Of a stretch of DNA of 64,000 nt, positions 52,701-61,012 are shown one piece after another. The stretch lies in NCBI GenBank assembly GCA_002071485.1, contig MWFF01000176.1, forward strand, positions 1 to 64,000, written 5' to 3'. The notes under the pieces are model-generated. The model saw nothing but the letters and a program-made list of their open reading frames with translations, did no database searches and was not told the origin of the DNA. The stretch is from Verrucomicrobia bacterium ADurb.Bin006. GTDB taxonomy: Bacteria; Verrucomicrobiota; Verrucomicrobiia; Limisphaerales; J093. Each line of letters opens with the position of its first letter. Position 1 is the first letter of the stretch. Both the position numbers and the translations under genes were made by a program.

Positions 52701-53046
52701 CCTGATAGAGATCCCCCAGGTGCCCCCAGCCGGACTCTCCGGCGCCGGCGGGTTGGTCTCGGGGAATCCGCCGCTCCGGCCACTGGGATTGCCACCACTC
52801 GAGCCTGGCCTGGTAGGGCGGTGGCGGGGTCTCCGCAAATGCCACGACGACCCGCAGGATGTCTCGAGGATCCTCCCACCAGACGCCGACGTCGCGTCCG
52901 TTCTCCCAGGAAGCACGCTCTCCCCAGGGCGCCACATCCACGTTTGCCCCGGGGGCCAGGCTCGGAGACGGATGTCCGGGTTCCGCTGCCCATATCGCCA
53001 TGCCGAGGATCATGCAAGGGAGTGCCCAGCCAAAATAAGGAAGCAT
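49768..53046 (-). CDS. Secreted six-hairpin glycosidase-like protein
   Basis: About 1092 residues; ATG 53046 follows an AGGGGTG ribosome site, and a GTG at 53055 is also possible. A signal peptide (up to about AIWAAEP) leads into beta-rich N-terminal regions to about residue 550. Then comes an (alpha/alpha)6-type core with repeated helix-hairpin features: GNESCMMITDLDRRGLHGEA, GAFGWEQGGYNQHHGWIMWA, EHYWFTGDKPWLARHADKLV and WCWMSNNGFSWWGL-like segments (written here approximately). A C-terminal beta domain closes it. This is the outline of large bacterial glycosidases of the six-hairpin superfamily; I cannot assign a CAZy family or the catalytic pair. It ends a long minus-strand block. About 165 bases between it and pbpC hold no gene. 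Confidence 0.6.
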   Translation of the reverse strand: MLPYFGWALPCMILGMAIWAAEPGHPSPSLAPGANVDVAPWGERASWENGRDVGVWWEDPRDILRVVVAFAETPPPPYQARLEWWQSQWPERRIPRDQPAGAGESGWGHLGDLYQGQWLEADADIESTGTTWEYTFRPIHQKEFSQLESFKARHRTTMRLRLLFEDTAPKIERIEAFTDSVWKSVEVGIEWGGEGTGERCWDGQLSVFNGYVEALAPLVSGPGGSRVEITGPAQWRSSVRDLPDGVRCRVWFADSPNVNTFDSTVVTLRTASGDFSFDPAAVAKGATILSPMHDAVVGPADQIALEHLRQTRSQGVGCSAFRAAAERARTNGTPTLYARVFDEPEQSLERALAEQPPKRGRMYLPVGLEGGRQRFGINPSGSVFCVNDRIDAPPGKDTVRRRWGSQRLDYDFGLPRSGLTRRWIEDDCLPIQHAEWECEGIRYSQTAFATRLDPGSLGYPDTQADDTTILMVKIAGRNLAQEYKPARVALSLRADGRRVPLHLEEGLVRAKLADGEVIRALIEGQGQVYPPEVDGTIQYFGNMPPGTDGFIVVKIPFITLNAPDEIERLRNLEFDREFDRTRRFWRSRVAAATRITTPIPELNNFHRAHVSHLLINCGREPGANRLAARVGGFSYGVFGNESCMMITDLDRRGLHGEAERCLDTFLDYQGTVCLPGDYTSQEGVFNGAFGWEQGGYNQHHGWIMWAMAEHYWFTGDKPWLARHADKLVKACHWITSQRARTRNLDGLRRIERGLLPPGSLEDIGDWRCWMSNNGFSWWGLNAVAGALADIHHPEAQALRAEAMAYRRDILDAFREARVRSPLVALRDGTWIPQIPSEVHRRGRTFGWITVTLEGSIYFLRTGLMAPNDPMAVPIMQDFEDNLYLSERYGYSWEKHGAHWFSRGGISMQPNLLCSPHPYLLRDEIKHFLRAYFNAFASCYYPDTQMMCEHPLPDLGDWRGDHYKASDESNSTYWLRLMFIEDDRDDNVLRLGMALPRAWLADGQSPAIERAATHFGPMSLRYESRANAASITAVLDPPRRRTPDRVLLRFRHPEAKPFRRVEVNGQPWTGFDTDKEWVELPKAEHLLTIVAFY

Positions 53047-53329
53047 CGCGGTCACCCCTGTATTAGATCACTCATCGAGACAACGGGCAATCAATGCGCG
53101 CAGTCTATCCTTTGCTCATGATTGAATAACTCGCCCGGACGTTTCGCCAGACGGCGCTGGAAACGGGGATGAGCTGCGCCGAAGTGACGCGCCATCCACT
53201 GACGGTGGGGCTCTCGAAGGTGCGCTGACCCGGTTCCGTTGTCCCTCGAGGATGCGGGGCGCAACCAGTGTGGTTGCCAAGCGCGGGAGTGAAATATCAA
53301 CTATTTAGATGCGACCCCATTGTCCATTG
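53047..53329. other. Spacer without a recognisable gene
   Basis: About 280 bases between two minus-strand genes. No motif-bearing frame, terminator or repeat is evident. Confidence 0.45.
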
Positions 53330-56020
53330 TCAATCATTCGCAACGGTCATCTTCTCCGACTTGCGGCGCTTCTCGAGGAAGCGGATGTACTTGCTCTGCT
53401 CCTCGGCGGTCCAGGTGTTCGCCTCGGCGTAGTCGCCGCAGAAGGGGACCAGCAGGTCGATCCAGCAGGCTATTTTCTCGAATTCCATGCGCGAGAGCGC
53501 GACTCCGTGGTGGCCCTCGGCCAGCATGTCCATCAGCCCGCTGCACGCGGCGCCGCGGTGATAGGGCGGCAGCAGGTCCGGCGCGGATTGGGCGCCGATC
53601 CAGTTGACCAAGGCCGTCGGAATGCCGACGAAACACTCCGCACCGGCGATCCGGGTCCAGCGGGCCTGGGCCAGCGCAAGGTAACCCTCCGTCCAACGCC
53701 GGCCAGCCCCCAGTTCGGTCACCGGATCGTCCTTGAGACTGAAAGCGATCTCGATCGGGTGTGCGGCGGCGGGCGGGTCGGCGTCGGCCACCGGATTGAG
53801 CGGCAGCGAGAGGGCCTTGACGGGCTCTGCCGGGTCTCTCCCGGGGGCTGACCAGGGCAGTGCGGCGTCGGCCGGGCCATTCACAATGGCGTTAAAGCGG
53901 ACGGAATCGCTGTGGCAGCGGACGCAGTGTCGGTTGAGGATCGGCTGAATCTCGCGTTGGAAGCTGAAGCCGCGCGGCGGTCCATGGAAGGGGGTCAGCG
54001 GTTGGGGGCCGGCCCGTGCAGCCAGGGGCATGGCGCCGTGAGCCGGAGGGGTTTGGTTCTTCGATTCGTGACACCCGACACAACTTGCGATCTCGCCGGG
54101 CTGAAGGGTGCTCCAACTGCGCATGGTCTGGACGGCGCATCCGCGGTCGTCGATGGCCTGGAAATAAACAGGCGTCCGGGCCGGGACTTTGAAGCAGGCT
54201 GAACCGTCGGGGAACAAGTCCGCGTCGCCGAGGACGATCTTCACGTCCCAGGCGCCGTTGCCGATGGCGATGGGCGTGCTCACCAGGGCGTTGCCGGCCG
54301 GCCCCGCGTTGTAGTTTTGTCCGATCCCGGCCGCGCGATAGTTCAGGGCAATCACGCGCAGTTTTTTGATTGTGCCGCGCGGCACGCCTTCGAGCCCCGG
54401 TCCGGCATAGACGTCTTGCAGGGCAAAGACGCCCGTGTCCTGGGTCGGATCCAATGTGCTTTGCCTCTCGGGCGGAGTGGCGCGCGGGACGAGCGGAATC
54501 GCCTGGTGGCAGGAGATGTCAGGGTCAGAGGCGAGCAGTTCGCGCCGTCCGTCGGCGTGGAACCAGTAGAGTTTGAAGAACGCGGGGTCGACGGCCCAAC
54601 CGTCGGGGGTGTAAGACACGAGGAACTCGGCGGCACTGAGCGGATAGGGATACGCGAAGAGTTCGCCTTCCTGTCCGTAAGCGTCGATGCGCTCGGCCGC
54701 GGTCTCGCGAACGGGTGCAATGAGGCGCGCGCCCTGATTCTCCTGGCGTCCGCGGGCCGGATTGATGATCCCGAGTTTGCCGACCTGGAGGGTGTGGTGT
54801 CCGGAGAAGACGGCGACGACCTCCTGGCTCTTGGGAATGCCGCGCGCGTGGAGGAGCGCGGTCGGGAACCACGAATTGTTGCCGTAGAACTCGGTCTGCC
54901 CGGTGCCGTCGGCATGCATCTGGAAGAGCCCCTGCACGAAGACCTGGCCGCGATCGCTGTATTCCCAGCGCGTGTACAGGATGCGTCCGTCGGGCATGAC
55001 CGTGGGGAAGTTGTTGTGGACCTGGTCAAAGGTCAGACGGCGCAGACGCCCGCCATCGCGGTCGCAGGTGTACAGGTTGCTGACCTCCGTCCACCAGCAA
55101 TCGACCGTCTGCACGCAGCGTGTCGAGTTGAACAACAGATCGCCGCTCGGCAAGTACACGCTCTCGTAGTCCGCAAAGCCGAGCCCGGACGTGATCTGGC
55201 GCACGCGCGAGGCTTCGAGATCGTACTCGTAAAGGTGGAAGTCGTCGTCGCGATCGGACCGTTTCCAGGAAAAGAGGATTCGGCGCCCGTCCCACGAGAC
55301 GTCGGGGTCGCGGATGACCCCCCGCGGGTCCTCGATCAACGTGCGCACGCGCTCGGCGGGCCCATCGAATTCGAGGACACAGAGCGCCGCGCCCGGGACA
55401 AACGTGCGCTCGTGTTGGGCATCGGACTGGCCTTCGGTGTAGGCGTAGTGGGAACCGCCCAGGTTGGAGTGTTTGGTGAAAACGATGCGCGGCCAATTCT
55501 GCCGGAGCGTCGCCAGCCGCAGGTTGCGACGCAGGAGGCAGGCTTGGGTGTAGAGGTGAAGCCAGGCCGGATTCTCGATCGAGGCGGATGCGTCGCGCAA
55601 ACGGCGCCATTCGTTTTCCAACTCGCGACTGTTCAGCCCGTCGGTGGCGAGCACTCGCTGAATGAGAGCCGACTCCAGATCGGCCGTCCGATTGGTCTCG
55701 AACCAGCGCAGTCTGTCGCGTCCGCTGTCCTGTCGCCACCAATCCCAGGCCATCGGGAAGTCCCGGTTGAAGCCCGCTTGGATCTCCCGGGCGACGTTGC
55801 TCCGGACATCGTCGGCGATCGGGGTCGAGTGCAGGGCGGCGCGCGTGGCGAGCATGGTGTCCACCCACGTCTCGCGATGGACGTAGAGATCGGCGGCAGC
55901 CGACGTGAGTGCCAGACAGAAAACCGCCAATGCACGGCGCGGCAGGGCTGCAACCAATTGTCGAAGAGCCGATCCCGCGGCCGCGGGAGAGGGCCGGATT
56001 GGTGACACGGATTTGTTCAA
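53330..56020 (-). CDS. Hydrazine-synthase-alpha-like PD40 protein with two haem-c motifs
   Basis: About 896 residues, secreted (hydrophobic ALAVFCLALTSAAADLY). Beta-propeller (PD40/WD-like) repeats dominate: GVIRDPDVSWDGRRILFSW, YESVYLPSGDLLFNSTR and NNFPTVMPDGRILYTRWEY. The segment resembling the middle domain of hydrazine synthase alpha (LQDVYAGPGLEGVPRGTIKK) follows, then two haem-c sites, CVGCH (C647) and CVRCH (C699). No ATG fits the true N-terminus; TTG 56020 or GTG 56008 are likely starts, since the frame upstream lacks protein-like character. Homologues are widespread in PVC bacteria that do not make hydrazine, so a periplasmic oxidoreductase or sugar-linked role is more likely than anammox chemistry. 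Confidence 0.8.
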   Translation of the reverse strand: MNKSVSPIRPSPAAAGSALRQLVAALPRRALAVFCLALTSAAADLYVHRETWVDTMLATRAALHSTPIADDVRSNVAREIQAGFNRDFPMAWDWWRQDSGRDRLRWFETNRTADLESALIQRVLATDGLNSRELENEWRRLRDASASIENPAWLHLYTQACLLRRNLRLATLRQNWPRIVFTKHSNLGGSHYAYTEGQSDAQHERTFVPGAALCVLEFDGPAERVRTLIEDPRGVIRDPDVSWDGRRILFSWKRSDRDDDFHLYEYDLEASRVRQITSGLGFADYESVYLPSGDLLFNSTRCVQTVDCWWTEVSNLYTCDRDGGRLRRLTFDQVHNNFPTVMPDGRILYTRWEYSDRGQVFVQGLFQMHADGTGQTEFYGNNSWFPTALLHARGIPKSQEVVAVFSGHHTLQVGKLGIINPARGRQENQGARLIAPVRETAAERIDAYGQEGELFAYPYPLSAAEFLVSYTPDGWAVDPAFFKLYWFHADGRRELLASDPDISCHQAIPLVPRATPPERQSTLDPTQDTGVFALQDVYAGPGLEGVPRGTIKKLRVIALNYRAAGIGQNYNAGPAGNALVSTPIAIGNGAWDVKIVLGDADLFPDGSACFKVPARTPVYFQAIDDRGCAVQTMRSWSTLQPGEIASCVGCHESKNQTPPAHGAMPLAARAGPQPLTPFHGPPRGFSFQREIQPILNRHCVRCHSDSVRFNAIVNGPADAALPWSAPGRDPAEPVKALSLPLNPVADADPPAAAHPIEIAFSLKDDPVTELGAGRRWTEGYLALAQARWTRIAGAECFVGIPTALVNWIGAQSAPDLLPPYHRGAACSGLMDMLAEGHHGVALSRMEFEKIACWIDLLVPFCGDYAEANTWTAEEQSKYIRFLEKRRKSEKMTVAND

Positions 56021-56057
56021 GACGAGAGCATTTCCTGGTTCAGGATGCGCGTTGGCG

Positions 56058-56444
56058 TCATGGACTCGAGCTGGTCCGTACGGTGTCGTAGGCGTGACGG
56101 CCCTCGTGCATGGCAGTCCGGTGACGCTGTTCCATTTGGCGGCGCGTTCGATAGAGTTCCTCCCTCGAACGATCGGCTTCGCAGGCGACGAAGCCGGGGT
56201 GGTCGGCACCGGGGCGATCGAGAGGATACGGGTCCTCGTACTTAAGGCGGACCTGACTGAAGGTGTCGAACAGCTCCCAGCCTTGATCTTTGACGAGATC
56301 GATGGCCTCTGGCGGCCAGGTGCGCACGACGGCCTGTCGTCCATCGAGGCCTAGGCGCCGGTCGATAATGGCCAGGGCGCCCCAGGGACGGTCGTGGCAT
56401 GAGCCGAACACGCAGGCTGGGGAGCGAGGAGCATGGGGAGTCAT
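56058..56444 (-). CDS. Small protein of unknown function, coupled to the upstream Cys-rich gene
   Basis: 128 residues that I do not recognise. Visible features are ACVFGSCHDRPWGALAIIDR (a Cys-x4-Cys pair followed by His), the acidic/aromatic AIDLVKDQGWELFDTFSQVR, LKYEDPYPLDRP and a basic helical end, ELYRTRRQMEQRHRT. There is no signal peptide. Its ATG overlaps the stop of the gene before it (ATGA, 56441-56444), which supports real translation and a shared task. Confidence 0.55.
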   Translation of the reverse strand: MTPHAPRSPACVFGSCHDRPWGALAIIDRRLGLDGRQAVVRTWPPEAIDLVKDQGWELFDTFSQVRLKYEDPYPLDRPGADHPGFVACEADRSREELYRTRRQMEQRHRTAMHEGRHAYDTVRTSSSP

Positions 56445-58000
56445 AACAACTCGCGAAGTCCCAGTTCCTCGAGGGCCCAGTCGAGTGTGAGGTTCAAGCC
56501 TTGATCGCGATTCCGTTGTTCAAGGATGACCAGGTGCTGTTTCATCAACTCGATCAACCGCGGACGCTTTTCCGGATCTGCCGCCGCCGCGCGCGGGCTC
56601 AATCCGTCCAGGGCAGCGATGCCGGCGTCGAGGAACCCCCGATAATCACGAAGATGCTGTTCCGCCAGCGCTTTTTGGGCCGCATCCGGATTCTGAGGGG
56701 CGGGATCGGCTGCGGCGGGCGCCGCTTGGGCGGCGTCGCCGAAAGCCAGATGTTCCGCGAAGGCCAGAATGCGTCCGCGTCGTTGGCGCTCGTCCATGAT
56801 GGCGGCCAAGCTCTTTACCGTTTCCCGTTCGAACGCGAGCAACGATCCGAAATCGCGCTCGACGATTTGGCGAAGGAAGGCCTGTTTGCGTTTTGAAAAC
56901 GTGTCGAATGCCACCAATCCCTCGAAAAGTCGCGCGGTTCCGAACACCGGCACCGATTCAGCCGAGGAGTCCGTCCCCGCGGCCGCATCGCCCCGTGTCC
57001 CCTGGGCGAGCGTGGCGGATTCGCCCCGGCCCACCCAGTTGTAGGCGACGAGTGTGCGATCGGCGTGGGATCGCTCGCCTTCATCAATCCGCTCGAAATC
57101 CGGTTTGGCGTCGAAGACACGCTCGAGATCGGCTCGTGGGCAGGTGTAGCGGAAGAGGGTCAAGCAGTGCTCGACATCGAGACTGGCGAGCATTCGGGCG
57201 CGATGGGCGTCGTTCAGTTCCCCCACGAGCATGGTGGTTTCGACGATGGTCTCGGCCAGGAAGTCCTTGAGGGTCAGGTCCGGACGCGTTTCTCGAGCGG
57301 TTTGATGGCGTTGCTCGACGGTGGCACGCCATTCGGGCCAGAGGGCGTAAGGCATTTCGATGGCGCTGGCTGATACGCGGGAGAAGTGCGGATACGGGAT
57401 CAGCCAGGTGAGAATGCGGCTGAAGCGGACCATTCGAGCGGCCAGCCCGCGATCGAGAACGCGGAACGGCCCGGCCGCGGGGTCGAGGACATCCAGGCAC
57501 TCGACGCACCACGCGTCGACGATGCGCTGGACCTCGATCACTGTCGGGCGCCCGCGGAGTCGGCAGCGCATCATCACCTGCTCATCGTTGTTCAGGCCCG
57601 CCCAGTTTTCGCTCTCCCACTTCTGGGCGAGGGTACTGCCCGCGGCGTCCCGCTGGATGAACAGGACCGTGTAGAGCGCGTTCTGGACAGCGCATTCGAG
57701 TTCCAGTTGCTCGCTCGGCATCGGGATGCGCTGGCGCTGGACGATCTCCTGGAACCGCGCCAGTTTCATGTGTCTTTCAACGTACTCGAGCGCTTTGGCC
57801 GTCCAGGCATTGTCCACCTTCACCCAGAGATCGAAACCGGCGCGGGCGAAGGGAAAAAAGGGGCAATCGTCGGGGCAATCGAGCTTGCTGCCGCGTTTGG
57901 CTCCGCAGTCCGCCGGGGTGATCACCCCATCGAGCGCGGGGCAATGCCGGGTGTTGTACTTGCCGCCCGGGGGGCGGCTTGGATTCAATGTTGTGGGCAT
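56441..58000 (-). CDS. Uncharacterised protein with an N-terminal cysteine cluster
   Basis: 519 residues from ATG 58000; the frame is open far upstream but overlaps the GH5 gene and changes character there. The N-terminus has six cysteines within about 30 residues (RHCPALDGVITPADCG, LDCPDDCPFFPF), which look like a metal- or iron-sulphur-binding site. The rest is mainly helical, with no known catalytic motif: RQRIPMPSEQLELECAVQNA, FDAKPDFERIDEGERSHADR and a Pro/Ala-rich linker before the last helical segment. No signal or membrane span. I cannot name the family. It is translated together with the small protein after it. Confidence 0.7.
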   Translation of the reverse strand: MPTTLNPSRPPGGKYNTRHCPALDGVITPADCGAKRGSKLDCPDDCPFFPFARAGFDLWVKVDNAWTAKALEYVERHMKLARFQEIVQRQRIPMPSEQLELECAVQNALYTVLFIQRDAAGSTLAQKWESENWAGLNNDEQVMMRCRLRGRPTVIEVQRIVDAWCVECLDVLDPAAGPFRVLDRGLAARMVRFSRILTWLIPYPHFSRVSASAIEMPYALWPEWRATVEQRHQTARETRPDLTLKDFLAETIVETTMLVGELNDAHRARMLASLDVEHCLTLFRYTCPRADLERVFDAKPDFERIDEGERSHADRTLVAYNWVGRGESATLAQGTRGDAAAGTDSSAESVPVFGTARLFEGLVAFDTFSKRKQAFLRQIVERDFGSLLAFERETVKSLAAIMDERQRRGRILAFAEHLAFGDAAQAAPAAADPAPQNPDAAQKALAEQHLRDYRGFLDAGIAALDGLSPRAAAADPEKRPRLIELMKQHLVILEQRNRDQGLNLTLDWALEELGLRELL

Positions 58001-58116
58001 GCGAAACGAGACAACAGAATTCCTCAGACTTGGGCGGGAAGCAAACGACGCAGATGGCCCGATGCCGCCCCGCCCCGGAGGGCTGGGGGGCTTTGGCTCG
58101 CTGGCTTCGTTGCTCC

Positions 58117-59217
58117 TCAGCCCTGCCGCAGCAGTTCGAGCATGGCGCGGTCGAGCCGGTGGCCGTTCCAATCCTCGTACTTCACGTCGGAACGTGCGCT
58201 GTCGAGGATGCCGAACGAGCCGCGGAAGTTCCACAGGGCCCAGCCCCAGCCGGCTTCCTTCCAGAGGTCGAGGTTGTCCTTCATCCAGGCCAAGGCGACG
58301 GCATGGGGTGTGAACTGATAGGCGCCCCATTCGCCGACATGCACGCCGACGCCCATTTTCTCGAGCGCCTTCCAGGGCGCGATCTGCTCCCGGCGCAGGC
58401 GTTCCTTGTCCCAAGTGTTGCCCGGCCCGAGTTCGAGCGGCCAGCTCGGTTCGGGCCAGTTCTGGCCGTTGACCCAACTCGCCTTGTGATGGCTGACGCG
58501 CATCGGCTGGTAGCCGCGGGTGCTTTGGGCGATGCCCAGCGGAGCCAGGGCAGGCACGGGCTTGTTCCCCCACCTCAAGCCGTCGGCGATGATCAGGCGG
58601 TCCGGGTCTTCGGCCCGGATGGCCTCGACAAGCCGTTGCGCAATGCGGGCGTAATTGTCCTCAGCCTGGTCGTCGGGCTCGTTGAAGAGGTCGAAGCTGA
58701 TGTGGCGGTTGGGGATGCCTTTGTAGCGGCGAGCGAATGCGGTCCAGTGGTGGGCGCAGGCGTCGAGCGCTTTCTGGTCCTTCCACAAATCGAGCGGTTC
58801 CGGCGGCGGGTTGACGCAATAGCCGGGGGCGCGGTGGAAGTTGAGGCAGACATGGACGCCGTGGCGTTTGCCGAACTCGATCGCCTCGTCGATATGCTTG
58901 AGTTCGTCCTCCTGCAATCGCAGCCAATCCGTCGGATCGGTCCAACAAAGATACGACATGGGCAGACGGACGAAGTCGAAGCCCCAGGCGGACATCCACT
59001 CGAAATCCTGTTCCAGGAAGGGCGGGTTGCCCCCTTCGCGCTTGACGAACTTCTCGAGCAGGTTGAAGCCGCGCCAGCGGGGCAGCTTCCTGGCTGAGGG
59101 CTCCAGGTCCGGGCCCTTGGGGAGGTCCGCGGGCAACGCGGGAACGGCGCTGAGCGCTGCGGCGCTCAGCGTAGCCCCGGCCGTGCGCGCGACGAATTGG
59201 CGGCGGGAGATGCTCAT
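58117..59217 (-). CDS. Glycoside hydrolase family 5 enzyme with a twin-arginine signal
   Basis: 366 residues from ATG 59217. MSISRRQFVARTAGATLSAA is a twin-arginine export signal (S-R-R-Q-F). The (beta/alpha)8 barrel of GH5 is recognised by RGFNLLEKF, WGFDFVRLPMSYLCWTD, the catalytic acid/base glutamate in FDLFNEPDD and the nucleophile glutamate in VGVHVGEWGAYQ. ALWNFRGSFGILDS closes the barrel. Members of this kind cleave beta-glucans or mannans; the subfamily cannot be decided by eye. It is preceded by a broken sugar-aminotransferase gene whose stop lies 13 bases upstream. Confidence 0.9.
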   Translation of the reverse strand: MSISRRQFVARTAGATLSAAALSAVPALPADLPKGPDLEPSARKLPRWRGFNLLEKFVKREGGNPPFLEQDFEWMSAWGFDFVRLPMSYLCWTDPTDWLRLQEDELKHIDEAIEFGKRHGVHVCLNFHRAPGYCVNPPPEPLDLWKDQKALDACAHHWTAFARRYKGIPNRHISFDLFNEPDDQAEDNYARIAQRLVEAIRAEDPDRLIIADGLRWGNKPVPALAPLGIAQSTRGYQPMRVSHHKASWVNGQNWPEPSWPLELGPGNTWDKERLRREQIAPWKALEKMGVGVHVGEWGAYQFTPHAVALAWMKDNLDLWKEAGWGWALWNFRGSFGILDSARSDVKYEDWNGHRLDRAMLELLRQG

Positions 59218-59230
59218 GGGTGTGTGAATG

Positions 59231-59625
59231 CTACTTGCAGCAGGCGCAGGCGGATTCGCGCTGAGCGGGGCCCTTGCCCGCAGGGGCCTGGGCGGCGAAC
59301 ATCGCGTCCCACTCTTTGACCTTCGCAATAACGTAATCGACTTCGTCCTGGCGGAGTTCGGGGAACATGGGGAGGCTGATGCAGCAGGCCGCGTTGGTCT
59401 CGGCGTTGGTGAGCGGGCCGACGCTGCGGGCGGATTTGCCCCACGGGTAGCCTGGCTGCTGATGGATGGCGATCGAGTAATGGGTCTTGGCGTCGACGCC
59501 GTTCTTGACCGGGAAATCGACGAGCTGATCGCGCCACTCGGGCTTCTTGGTCTCGATCACGTAGAGAGAGATGGACCCGCACGATCGCCTTGGTCTTCGA
59601 CTTGATGTTCTCGTATTGCCGGACG
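59231..59625 (-). pseudogene. DegT/DnrJ-type sugar aminotransferase, remnant with a large internal deletion
   Basis: Two segments of a DegT-family PLP aminotransferase are joined across a frame change. At about 59583-59625 a frame reads YENIKSKTKAIVRVHL, the strand that normally precedes the cofactor lysine region. From about 59577 another frame reads SLYVIETKKPEWRDQL, then GVDAKTHYSIAIHQQPGYPW, ARSVGPLTNAETNA and SLPMFPELRQDEVDYVI, the typical C-terminus. The ~130 residues between, including the catalytic lysine, and the whole N-terminal domain are missing. The stretch from 59626 to 59829 holds nothing recognisable. Confidence 0.75.
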
Positions 59626-59829
59626 TGTCCGTAAAACGAAACGTTCACCGGGCGCGACGCTATTCGGCAAGCGCAAGTCCTGACAAGCACATTTGCATCC
59701 CGAGATCGCCGCTTGCACGAGGTTCTTGGTTTTTCGGTCTGGGCGCGGCTGTGCTTCTCCAGCCTGCATAGCAGTCTTCCTGCGAAGTCTGAGTGCCCTG
59801 TGCACAGACGGGGGTGCGAAATATGCGGG

Positions 59830-60933
59830 CTAGGCGCGGACGAAAATCTTGCCCGGCAACTGACGGGCAAGATGTTTGAGTTCGAGGCCGAAAAGAGTGG
59901 CGGAGACGGCCGAGGCTGGCAGCCCGCTCAGACGGATCAATTGGTCGAGGTTCTTCTCGTCCGAACCGAGCAGGTCGTAGAGGCGCTGCTCGTTGTCCGT
60001 CAGGACCAGGGCGGGAAGGGTGGTGGACTCGTCAGGCCCGGTCGTTCGTTTGGTCGACGGGAAAAGGTACTCGAACTCGGTCAGGATGTCCTCGACCCCT
60101 TCGCAGAGCTTTGCGCCCTTCTTGATCAGGTCGTGACAGCCCCGGCTCTGGGGCGAGTCGATCCGGCCTGGGACGGCGCAGAGTTGGCGTCCGTAATCGA
60201 CCGCCATGTTGGCAGTGATGAGGGCGCCGCTGTGCAGGTCGGCCTCGACGACGACGGTGCCGAGGGACATGCCGGCGACGATGCGGTTGCGGATCGGGAA
60301 CGCCTGTTTGTCGGCGGGTCGGTTGAAAGGGAACTGGGTCAGGACGGCGCCGCTGGCGGCGATGCGGCGGTAGAGTTCGATGTTCTCGGGCGGGAAAACC
60401 CGGTTGATGCCGGTCCCCAGGACGGCGATTGTGCGTCCTTTGGCCGAGAGGGCGCCCTGATGGGCTGCGGTATCGATGCCGCGCGCTCCGCCGCTGACGA
60501 CTGTGACCCCGACATAGGCGAGTTGGTAGGCGAGCTTGCGGGCGACTTCCTGGCCGTAGTGTGTGCTGCGGCGCGAACCGACGATCGCCACGGCGTTGTG
60601 ATCGCGTTCGATCATGCCGCCCAGGACGTACAGGACGATGGGCGGATCATAAATCTGGCGGAGCAGGGGCGGATACGAGTCGTCGGCCATGGTCAGCACC
60701 TGGCAGCCAAAATCGCGAATGCGTTCGAGTTCGCCGGTAAGGTCGACAGTCTTTTCCCAGGAGGCAATGGCCGCCGCGGTCTCGAGTCCGATGCCTGGCA
60801 CCCGTTCGAGTTGGGCGCGGCTTGCTTTCAGGATCGAGGGGGCGTCACCCAGGTGATCCAGCAGTTGGCGCAAGCGGACCGGACCGACGTGCTCGACCAT
60901 GTTCAAAGCAATCAGGGCTTCCTTGGCGTCCAT
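59830..60933 (-). CDS. dprA: DNA-processing protein A
   Basis: 367 residues from ATG 60933 (MDAKEALIALNMVEHVGP). An N-terminal helix-hairpin-helix part (RVPGIGLETAAAIASWE) is followed by the Rossmann-like DprA domain with VAIVGSRRSTHYGQEVARKL, VTVVSGGARGIDTAAHQGAL, TIAVLGTGINRVFPPEN and SGALITANMAVDYGRQ. A winged-helix-like C-terminal domain (about 305-367) ends in LPGKIFVRA. DprA protects incoming single-stranded DNA and loads RecA during natural transformation. The frame is open upstream to 61263 but those residues are not DprA-like. Confidence 0.95.
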   Translation of the reverse strand: MDAKEALIALNMVEHVGPVRLRQLLDHLGDAPSILKASRAQLERVPGIGLETAAAIASWEKTVDLTGELERIRDFGCQVLTMADDSYPPLLRQIYDPPIVLYVLGGMIERDHNAVAIVGSRRSTHYGQEVARKLAYQLAYVGVTVVSGGARGIDTAAHQGALSAKGRTIAVLGTGINRVFPPENIELYRRIAASGAVLTQFPFNRPADKQAFPIRNRIVAGMSLGTVVVEADLHSGALITANMAVDYGRQLCAVPGRIDSPQSRGCHDLIKKGAKLCEGVEDILTEFEYLFPSTKRTTGPDESTTLPALVLTDNEQRLYDLLGSDEKNLDQLIRLSGLPASAVSATLFGLELKHLARQLPGKIFVRA

Positions 60934-61012
60934 GACGGAGCATGTACCCCAGAAAACGCGCGATCGCAAGGGGTGAAGTGCAGCGGAAAGGCCTTGCGCG
61001 ATGTGATCGACG

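Noticed and set aside
50164-56005. Long plus-strand frames (50164-51798, 54317-56005)
   Set aside because: Antisense to the glycosidase-like and HzsA-like genes; repetitive acidic/basic composition with no recognisable fold.
53330-56020. Evidence for anammox metabolism
   Set aside because: Only an HzsA-like protein is present, without beta or gamma subunits or other anammox genes; such homologues are common outside anammox bacteria.
56021-56344. N-terminal extension of the HzsA-like frame up to 56344
   Set aside because: It overlaps the small coupled protein in another frame and lacks protein-like composition; the signal-like segment begins only after 56020.
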